In this document: positions 1 to 5,536 of the stretch, piece after piece | How positions within the stretch are numbered: the first letter of the stretch is position 1 | Layout of the letters: every line of letters starts with the position of its first letter | NCBI GenBank assembly: GCA_016844415.1 | Contig: JAENIX010000004.1 | Location: 1-12,207 of the forward strand | Source of the DNA: Actinomycetota bacterium | GTDB taxonomy: Bacteria; Desulfobacterota; Deferrimicrobia; Deferrimicrobiales; Deferrimicrobiaceae | Direction of reading: 5' to 3' | DNA: 12,207 nucleotides | Notes under the pieces: generated by a model | What the model saw: the letters and a program-made list of their open reading frames with translations, nothing else | What the model was told of the DNA's origin: nothing | Database searches by the model: none | Position numbers and translations under genes: made by a program

Positions 1-2
1 GC

Positions 3-110
3 CTGTACGCCTGCGGGTCCCTCGCCCGCTTCAACCGCCGCTGCGCCTTCATACACGGATTCCGCAACTACGTCGAGAAAGCCTTCTGGGACATCGCCGA
101 CCGGTTGTAA
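3..110 (+). CDS. C-terminal fragment of an unidentified protein (5' truncated)
   Basis: This is the last 35 codons of a gene that enters from the left edge and stops at TAA 108-110. The reading frame is supported by strong G/C third positions (codons such as TAC, GCC, TGC, CTC, AAC, GTC, GAC) and by the sensible tail around HGFRNYVEKAFWDIADRL. The fragment is rich in aromatic and basic residues and has two cysteines. I do not recognise the family, and the piece is too short to assign one. It converges on the comM-like gene, with only 10 bp between the two stop codons and no visible terminator hairpin there. Confidence 0.6.
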   Translation: MYACGSLARFNRRCAFIHGFRNYVEKAFWDIADRL

Positions 111-120
111 TACCCCCCTT

Positions 121-2037
121 TCAGGCCCGGTATGCCGCTTCGTTCTTTTCGTCGGGCTGGCGCGCGAAATCGGGCAGCCGGTACTGGATCGCTTCCGCCA
201 CATGGGGGAGTGCGGCCGTTTTTTCGCCCGAAATATCCGCGATCGTCCTTGCCACGCGAGCCACCCTGCAGATCGCTCTTCCTGAAAGGCCGAGGCGGTC
301 CGCGGCCCGTGTAAGGAGCGAGCGGGCCTCGGGCGAGAGATGGGATGCCAGCTCGGAGAAGGGGGCGCGCACCGTGCCGTTTGTCCGGCAGGGACGCCCG
401 GCGTAACGCTTCTCCTGGGTTTTCCTGCACCGCATCACTCGCTCCCTCACCGCTTGCGACGTCTCGCCGCCCCCGGCGCCGGACCAGTCGGCTCCCCCGA
501 GCGGGAGGACGGAGACCGACAGGTCGATCCGGTCGAGGAGCGGGCCTGAGAACCGCCGTGCGAACCGGGAGAGAAGCGGCGGAGGGCAGCGGCAGATCCT
601 CCTCGGATGACCGGCGTTGCCGCAGGGGCAGGGGTTCGACGCCGCTATAAGCTGGAAGCGGCAGGGGAAGCGGTATATGTTGCCCGCCCTGGCGATCCGG
701 ATTTCCCCCGATTCGATGGGCTGGCGCAGCGCCTCCCTCGCCTCGCGCCGGAACTCGGAGAATTCGTCCAGGAAGAGCACGCCTCCGTGGGCAAACGAAA
801 TCTCGCCGGGACGGGGCGGATTGCCGCCGCCCACGGCGCCGGACCAGTCGGCTCCCCCGAGCGGGAGGACGGAGACCGACAGGTCGATCCTGTCGAGGAG
901 CGGGCCTGAGAACCGCCGTGCGAACCGGGAGAGAAGCGGCGGGGGACAGCGGCAGATCCTCCTCGGATGACCGGCGTTGCCGCAGGGACAGGGGTTCGAC
1001 GCCGCTATGAGCTGGAAGCGGCAGGGGAAGCGGTATATGTTGCCCGCCCTGGCGATCCGGATTTCCCCCGATTCGATCGGCTGGCGGAGCGCTTCCCTCG
1101 CCTCCCGCCGGAACTCCGAGAATTCATCCAGGAAGAGCACGCCTCCGTGGGCGAACGATATCTCGCCGGGACGGGGCGGATTGCCGCCGCCCACCAGGCC
1201 GGCTGTGGTCACGGAATGATGGGGTGCGCGGAAAGGCCGTCTGGCGACAAGGCGCGGCCACGGAGGCTCGCCGGCCGCGCTGTACACCTGCGCGGTTTCC
1301 ACGGCCTCGCCGTCCTCGAAATCCGGCAGGATACCGGGGATCCTCTCTGCGAGCATGGTCTTGCCGCACCCCGGAGGTCCGACGAAAAGCAGGGCATGGC
1401 TCCCCGCGGCGGCGATTTCCATCGCCCTTCGCGCAACCGCCTGCCCCACCACGTCGCGCAGGTCGGCGGGGTCGACATCCGCGGGTTGCGGGGCGATTGA
1501 ATCCGGCGTCGCGGCATGGGGACGCGCACAGCCGGACAGCGAGGAAACGGCGTCTCGCAGCGTCGCGGCCGGGATGACGTCGATGCCGGGGACGAGGAGC
1601 GCCTCGGATGCGTTTGCGGCAGGGACCATGACTCCCGAAAGCCCCAGCCGCTGCGCAAGAAGCCCCTGCGAGAGCACTCCCCGGACAGGCTTGAGGGAGC
1701 CGTCGAGGGAAAGCTCTCCCGAGACGAGATACTTTCCGATGTCCTCGCCGGTCATGACTCCTTCGGCGCACAGCATTGAAAGCGCTATTGGAAGATCGAG
1801 CAACGCGCTGTCCTTGCGAAGGTCGGCGGGGGCGAGGTTGATCGTCACCTTGCGGCCGGGGAAAGGGTAGCCGGAGTTGCGGATCGCGGCGCGTATCCGG
1901 TCGCCGCTTTCGCGCACGGGGCCTCCGGGAAGACCGACTATCGTGTAGGAGGGGAGCCCCTGGGAGATGTCGGTTTCGACTTCGACGGGGATAGCGTCGA
2001 TCCCCATAAGAGTGGAAGCGCGGACGCGGACGAGCAT
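121..2037 (-). CDS. comM: YifB/ComM-family Mg-chelatase-like AAA+ ATPase with internal tandem duplication
   Basis: This encodes a cytoplasmic AAA+ ATPase of the YifB/ComM family. ComM is a hexameric helicase that promotes branch migration during natural transformation. The product is 638 aa. The N-terminal ChlI-like domain (about 1-120) begins MLVRVRASTLMGIDAIPVEV. Walker A GPPGCGKT is near residues 219-227, Walker B GVLFLDEF near 298, and the NPCPCG motif follows. The C-terminal Mg-chelatase domain is at about 535-630. Residues 282-401 are repeated exactly as 402-521, so Walker B and NPCPCG occur twice. One unit fewer gives 518 aa, close to the usual family length of about 500. The ATG at 2037 is preferred over an upstream in-frame ATG at 2142, because homology starts there and an AAAGGA Shine-Dalgarno lies about 7 nt upstream. 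With the duplication the AAA+ core should not fold normally, so this is either a broken allele or an assembly artefact. The family call is firm; functionality is doubtful. Confidence 0.93.
   Translation of the reverse strand: MLVRVRASTLMGIDAIPVEVETDISQGLPSYTIVGLPGGPVRESGDRIRAAIRNSGYPFPGRKVTINLAPADLRKDSALLDLPIALSMLCAEGVMTGEDIGKYLVSGELSLDGSLKPVRGVLSQGLLAQRLGLSGVMVPAANASEALLVPGIDVIPAATLRDAVSSLSGCARPHAATPDSIAPQPADVDPADLRDVVGQAVARRAMEIAAAGSHALLFVGPPGCGKTMLAERIPGILPDFEDGEAVETAQVYSAAGEPPWPRLVARRPFRAPHHSVTTAGLVGGGNPPRPGEISFAHGGVLFLDEFSEFRREAREALRQPIESGEIRIARAGNIYRFPCRFQLIAASNPCPCGNAGHPRRICRCPPPLLSRFARRFSGPLLDRIDLSVSVLPLGGADWSGAVGGGNPPRPGEISFAHGGVLFLDEFSEFRREAREALRQPIESGEIRIARAGNIYRFPCRFQLIAASNPCPCGNAGHPRRICRCPPPLLSRFARRFSGPLLDRIDLSVSVLPLGGADWSGAGGGETSQAVRERVMRCRKTQEKRYAGRPCRTNGTVRAPFSELASHLSPEARSLLTRAADRLGLSGRAICRVARVARTIADISGEKTAALPHVAEAIQYRLPDFARQPDEKNEAAYRA
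475..834 (-). repeat. Direct tandem repeat, distal copy (comM codons 402-521)
   Basis: This is the second unit in coding order of a 360-bp direct tandem duplication. It runs from GGCGCCGGACCAG at 475 to GCCGCCCAC at 834 and abuts the other copy without spacer. It differs from 835-1194 at 13 positions (531, 583, 586, 628, 649, 718, 727, 733, 745, 757, 766, 793, 799). Twelve are codon third positions and one (531) is a synonymous first position of an Arg codon, so the two encoded 120-aa segments are identical. Short CGCCGCCC stretches at both ends (465-472 and 825-832) could be microhomology for the joining event. Confidence 0.97.
835..1194 (-). repeat. Direct tandem repeat, proximal copy (comM codons 282-401)
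   Basis: This is the first unit in coding order of the 360-bp duplication. It holds Walker B and the NPCPCG region of the ATPase and is about 96% identical to 475-834, with 347 of 360 bases matching. The upstream end (1195 onward) joins the unique region encoding TTAGLV, as expected for a normal family member. Confidence 0.97.
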
Positions 2038-2247
2038 GCGACGGTCCTTTCTTCCCGCGTGGGATCGGAGATACCTGGGGAAGAACAGCAATTCTTGTAC
2101 CGGGATGCTTGGAAGGCGTCTTGGCGCTCCATTTGAATACAACCGGCATATGTGGACTCCCCGCGAGCCCGGAGTCCGGGCACATTTAGGTCGATATTCG
2201 GAACTAGAAGGTTGGGTTTCCGGACCGGCGGTACGGCTGGAAAGCGG
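2038..2247. other. 210-bp non-coding gap upstream of comM, with a weak hairpin
   Basis: No credible gene is present between the HEAT-protein stop and the comM start. It contains an inverted repeat with a 7-bp stem, GGACTCC at 2154-2160 and GGAGTCC at 2171-2177, around a 10-nt loop. No T-tract follows on either strand, so it is not a convincing terminator. The gap is long compared with the operon junctions, which suggests comM has its own promoter here. I could not pick a convincing -35/-10 pair. Confidence 0.5.
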
Positions 2248-3243
2248 TCAGTTCTGGATGACGTAGATGAACCCGGAAGGTCGGACGCGGAACCCCTGCT
2301 TTTCCAGGAACGATTTGGCGAGTTCCCGGATTCCGCGGGACCTGTCGGATAGGAAGGTCTCGAGCCGCTGCACGGTGCCGGGGGCAAGCTGGATCGGGCT
2401 GCGATTGCGCCCGGAGAGCCTGGAAAGCCATTCACCGAGCGCGAGGAACCGGATTCGTTCGTCCGGGTCGGCCAGGCCGGCTTCCCTCCACTTGACGGAT
2501 TCTTCCAGCAGCATCAGCCCCCTGAACGCCTCCACGCGCAGCTCGGGGTCGTTCGTCGTGTCCCATGCTTGCTGGAACAGAGCCGAGGCGGAGGAAGGAT
2601 CGGTGTCCACAAGCCCGCGGATCGCATAGAGGCGAACGAGGGGATCATCGTCGCGCGCTCCTTGCAGGAGCGGCTCCGTGGCCTCCGGAGTCCGAAGCTT
2701 CGCGAGGGCTTCGGCGCTCAAGGCACGCACCGAAGGCGAAGTATCCCGCAGGAGCGAGATGTGGAGATACGGCACCGCCGCGAGCCTGCCCGTCCGCCCC
2801 AACGCGCGGGCGCATTCAGCGCGGACGAGAGGGTGGGGATCCTTCTGCAGCGGCTCCGTAAGACGTTGCGGGGGACCGGGGAATCTCAGGATGCCGATAC
2901 CTTCGGCTGCCGCCCGCCTGACCGATGCGGAGGGGTCCGAACCCAGCCGGTCGAAGAAGACGTTGGGCGCTCCCATGTCCGCGAGTGTCACCAGGGATCC
3001 CAGGCTTCTCTCCCGGGTCCGTTCGTGAACATCCGCGGCCGCCATCTCCCGCAAGTGGGGGATCGCCCCCTTGTCACGGCTCCACAGGACCTGCTCTATC
3101 CAGGAGAGGCGTTCGCACGGTTCAGCCGATGGGTTGCAGGCAGGCGGGGGAGGGACGCCCGCTTCGGCCGTCCGTCCGGCAGAGCAAAGCGCCAAACCGG
3201 CGACGAGGAGCATGGAAAGCAGGCGGGTTTGCGATTTTCTCAT
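2248..3243 (-). CDS. Exported HEAT-repeat protein
   Basis: The 331-aa product starts with a clear Sec signal peptide: basic MRKSQTR, then a hydrophobic core LLSMLLVAGLALCSAG, and likely cleavage after AEA near residue 28. A CNPSAEPC segment follows, whose two cysteines could form a disulfide. From about residue 75 the protein is built of helical pairs of HEAT/PBS-lyase-like type, with motifs such as DPSASVRRAAAEGIGIL, DPHPLVRAECARALG, TSPSVRALSAEALAKL and DPLVRLYAIRGLVD, continuing to about 250. Such solenoids are protein-binding scaffolds, here presumably in the periplasm. The start is 9 nt after the stop of the TonB-like gene, so it is the last gene of the operon. No strong Shine-Dalgarno is visible. 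The LALC sequence in the signal peptide is a poor lipobox, so lipidation is unlikely. The specific role is unknown. Confidence 0.88.
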   Translation of the reverse strand: MRKSQTRLLSMLLVAGLALCSAGRTAEAGVPPPPACNPSAEPCERLSWIEQVLWSRDKGAIPHLREMAAADVHERTRERSLGSLVTLADMGAPNVFFDRLGSDPSASVRRAAAEGIGILRFPGPPQRLTEPLQKDPHPLVRAECARALGRTGRLAAVPYLHISLLRDTSPSVRALSAEALAKLRTPEATEPLLQGARDDDPLVRLYAIRGLVDTDPSSASALFQQAWDTTNDPELRVEAFRGLMLLEESVKWREAGLADPDERIRFLALGEWLSRLSGRNRSPIQLAPGTVQRLETFLSDRSRGIRELAKSFLEKQGFRVRPSGFIYVIQN

Positions 3244-3252
3244 GGCCGCGAT

Positions 3253-4164
3253 CTACATTTCGGGATGGAACACGAACGGAAATACCACGCGCACAGAGAT
3301 TCCGCGGGACTTCGGAAATCTCCAGTTGCGCAGCCTTTTCAGCACGGCCTCGTCAAGGGGCGGCCAGTTGACGCTGCTCTGCCGGATCTCCGCCGATTCG
3401 ACGGATCCATCGGGAAGAACGACGAAGGCCACCACGATCTTGCCGCTCAGAGAGGGGTTTTTCAGCAACTCCCTGTTGTAGACGTAACGGATTCCGCTTC
3501 GGTACTGCGAAACCGTCGATGCTATCGCGCCGGATGACCTGCTTTCGTCGTCGATGCCGCCGCTGATTTCCCCTTCCAGCCCCGAATCGGTGCGGAAAAT
3601 CCGGGAAGATTGGGCCCGGGAGGACCTGGAGGCGGAGTCAACCTGTTTCCCTATTCCCGGCGATCTTCCCACTTTCGACGGGTCTTCCTCGCCGGCCGGG
3701 ACGGTGCTGTAGGGAATCGACGGAGAACCTTTCGATGCGACACGGATGTCCTTCGGAATCCTTATGCCGGAGAATGGATCCGCCCCCCCGTCGCCTTTCT
3801 GTCCCGGCTTGAGCATCTTAAGAATCCCGCGCCCGGCGACCTTCTCCCGGATCTTTTCCCGCGAAGGGGGCTGAGCGGGAGCCGGGGAAACTGCATTCGC
3901 CACAGGCAGGGCCTCCGGCGGGGGAGAGGCGGGTGGCGCCACGAGGGGCAGATCGGGTATCTTCGGCAGTTCCTGCGCAGGAATCTCGGCGATATCCACC
4001 TGCATGAAGTCCTCCGGCGAGGCGGGGCGCGACTGCCAATATGGGCTGGAGAAAAACCCTGCAACGTGCAGGGCGATCGAAAAAAACAACGAGATGCCGA
4101 AGAGCCGCTGCCGCCTCGCGTCGAACGCCACGTGGACTCCGTCGAGACGAAGCTCCCCGTTCAT
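3253..4164 (-). CDS. TonB-like protein with AgmX/PglI-type C-terminal domain (GltG-like)
   Basis: This 303-aa inner-membrane protein has a short cytoplasmic N-terminus, one transmembrane segment at about residues 21-40 (LFGISLFFSIALHVAGFFS), and a proline-rich stretch (about 45-100). A long polar linker follows, then a C-terminal TonB-fold domain at about 219-303. That domain reads SQYRSGIRYVYNRELLKNP, then LSGKIVVAFVVLPDGSVESA, and ends LRNWRFPKS before a final VRVVFPFVF strand. This pattern matches AgmX/PglI C-terminal domains of Myxococcus gliding proteins rather than classical siderophore TonB. Such proteins transmit inner-membrane motor force across the periplasm. The start ATG overlaps the preceding stop as ATGA (4161-4164), suggesting translational coupling. 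No ExbB/ExbD-type motor gene is present in the window. The myxococcal PglI/GltG assignment is inference; a TonB-fold anchor is the secure part. Confidence 0.88.
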   Translation of the reverse strand: MNGELRLDGVHVAFDARRQRLFGISLFFSIALHVAGFFSSPYWQSRPASPEDFMQVDIAEIPAQELPKIPDLPLVAPPASPPPEALPVANAVSPAPAQPPSREKIREKVAGRGILKMLKPGQKGDGGADPFSGIRIPKDIRVASKGSPSIPYSTVPAGEEDPSKVGRSPGIGKQVDSASRSSRAQSSRIFRTDSGLEGEISGGIDDESRSSGAIASTVSQYRSGIRYVYNRELLKNPSLSGKIVVAFVVLPDGSVESAEIRQSSVNWPPLDEAVLKRLRNWRFPKSRGISVRVVFPFVFHPEM

Positions 4165-4412
4165 TCCGTGAATCCCCCCATCCGTCGGTCGTCCCGCAGG
4201 AGGCGCTCGGTTCCTCCGTGCCGGTCCCGGACGGGAAGAAGCCGGAACTTCGCGCGCGGGAGAAAGAACAGAACACCCGGGTGCTCCACGCTCCCCACGA
4301 TTTTAACTTCGCCGAGGCGATGGACGGTTTTCCCCTTCGCGGCCTCCCCGAAGGCGGAGGAAGCCAGGAGCAGAAGGATAGCCGCCGTCACTGCGGCGAT
4401 TTTTCCAGCCAT
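4161..4412 (-). CDS. Small exported protein of unknown function (83 aa, GltF-like position)
   Basis: This is a short gene between the TPR lipoprotein and the TonB-like gene. The product begins MAGKIAAVTAAILLLLASSA, a typical signal peptide with cleavage near residues 20-22, leaving about 61 residues. The mature part contains the segment HRLGEVKIVGSVEHPGVLFF followed by LPRAKFRLLPV, suggesting a small beta-rich domain, and ends in a charged tail. ATG 4412 lies 25 nt inside the end of the upstream gene (stop at 4388), and the TGA overlaps the next ATG as ATGA. Coding is supported by the signal peptide, the overlaps and the absence of any other gene in this gap. An upstream extension in the same frame exists but reads antisense-like material inside the TPR gene. 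I know no named family; by position it corresponds to GltF in the Myxococcus cluster. Confidence 0.8.
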   Translation of the reverse strand: MAGKIAAVTAAILLLLASSAFGEAAKGKTVHRLGEVKIVGSVEHPGVLFFLPRAKFRLLPVRDRHGGTERLLRDDRRMGGFTE

Positions 4413-5536
4413 TCGATCCACTTGCCGACCTCGTCCTTCTTTGAGCCGTTCATTGTAATATACCGCCGATAGCAAATAAGCGCTTCCGGGGCATTTCCCT
4501 CGTAGAGTTCCTTGAAAATCCCAAGGTTGATCCATCCTTCGGGCATCCCCGGCTTTTCCCTGACCGCTTTTTCCAGGCTTGCGCGCGCATCCTTCCATTT
4601 TCCCCGCTCCATCTGCATCATGCCGGCGTTGGTATGTATCTCGGGGAAGGTTTCCGCATCTACCGGCTTCCGCGCCAATATCGCTTCCGCGGCTGCGACG
4701 TTCCCCTTCCGGTATTCTTCGAAGGCGGCCAGGTTTCCGGCGAGGGACGCCATCCTTCGCCCCGCGGCGGAAGCGTTGTCCATCGCGGGGACAGCCGCGG
4801 ATTCCCGGTCCCACGCGATACGGGATGCCGCGACGGGGAAAAGGTTAGCCGTTTCCGGGTGGATCTTCGCCGCCAACCGGCGTGCGGCGTCGATGTTGCC
4901 CTGCCGGTACGCCAGGACCGCCATGTTCCAGGAAAGGGAAGGCACGGAGGCTTTCCTGGCCCGCAACGCAAGCATCATTTCCGCGGCTCGGTCGTAATCG
5001 CCCCGCTCGACCAGCGCCGCTGCGATGTTTGACGCCAGCTCCGGAAGCATTTCCCGAGGAAGCGCGGTTCCCGCGGGAAGGAGACGGTCGGCCAGGGCGC
5101 CCGCCTCGTTCCATTCTCCGCGAACCAGGTGAATGCCGAGAAGGTTGGCCGCTGCGGGTTCATGGACGGCAGAGCGTCCCGCAATCCGGCGGTAATGAGA
5201 GGCGGCTCCGTCGTAATCCTGTTCTATGTGCAACAGGACGCCCTGGTTGTATATGGCGTCCGTTTCCCACTGGCTCCCCTCGAGGGCCTTCCATAACGGA
5301 AGGGCCTCTTTTCCGGCGCCGCGCGGGACCGCTTCCCTGGTCCTCGCCATCGCCTCCGAGTACGCTTTAGTGAAGTCTTGCTGCGGCTTCGGGGTTTCCG
5401 CGGCCGGAGGGCGGGCGGCTTCCCTGACGATATTCCTTGGGGGCGAAGGCCACCAGACATACTTGCGGATCCCGCAGCCGGAAACCGTCATCGCGATGGC
5501 GACCGCTGCCGCCAATGCCGCCCGGCCGATGCTCAC
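4388..5536 (-). CDS. TPR-repeat lipoprotein (GltE/AglT-like)
   Basis: The 382-aa product starts at GTG 5536, overlapping the upstream stop as GTGA (5533-5536), with an AAAGGGG Shine-Dalgarno about 6 nt upstream. The leader has a hydrophobic core ending in lipobox VSGC, with the lipidated Cys at residue 21. The +2 residue is Gly, which favours outer-membrane sorting by Lol. TPR-like helix pairs fill about residues 80-380, for example ALPLWKALEGSQWETDAIYN, ALVERGDYDRAAEMMLALRA, and the final pair built on MQMERGKWKDARASLEKAV and INLGIFKELYEGNAPEALIC. TPR lipoproteins of this build act as outer-membrane assembly platforms. GltE (AglT) of M. xanthus has this architecture, and it too sits between GltD and GltF/GltG. 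The much longer in-frame extension to 5920 is rejected because it lies inside the upstream gene and has no export signal. Confidence 0.9.
   Translation of the reverse strand: MSIGRAALAAAVAIAMTVSGCGIRKYVWWPSPPRNIVREAARPPAAETPKPQQDFTKAYSEAMARTREAVPRGAGKEALPLWKALEGSQWETDAIYNQGVLLHIEQDYDGAASHYRRIAGRSAVHEPAAANLLGIHLVRGEWNEAGALADRLLPAGTALPREMLPELASNIAAALVERGDYDRAAEMMLALRARKASVPSLSWNMAVLAYRQGNIDAARRLAAKIHPETANLFPVAASRIAWDRESAAVPAMDNASAAGRRMASLAGNLAAFEEYRKGNVAAAEAILARKPVDAETFPEIHTNAGMMQMERGKWKDARASLEKAVREKPGMPEGWINLGIFKELYEGNAPEALICYRRYITMNGSKKDEVGKWIEWLEKSPQ

Noticed and set aside
68..430. 120-aa minus-strand open frame across the comM stop
   Set aside because: Same strand but a different frame from comM; composition is shadow-like and it runs into the neighbouring gene's end.
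2154..2177. Hairpin as a rho-independent terminator
   Set aside because: The 7-bp stem has a 10-nt loop and is not followed by a T-run on either strand.
1124..2185. 353-aa minus-strand open frame overlapping comM
   Set aside because: It is a shifted-frame shadow of comM in GC-rich DNA: Arg/Pro/Gly-rich low-complexity product without domains, while comM motifs lie in the other frame.
2569..3537. 322-aa plus-strand open frame antisense to the HEAT and TonB-like genes
   Set aside because: It is antisense to two well-supported genes, spans their junction, and has an Arg/Gly/Pro-rich product with no recognisable domain.
3253..4164. Classical TonB for siderophore uptake
   Set aside because: The C-terminal pattern fits AgmX/PglI domains better, and no ExbB, ExbD or TonB-dependent receptor lies nearby.
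3610..4458. 282-aa plus-strand open frame antisense to the TonB-like gene
   Set aside because: Arg-rich shadow frame; the minus-strand gene has a transmembrane segment and a TonB-fold domain.
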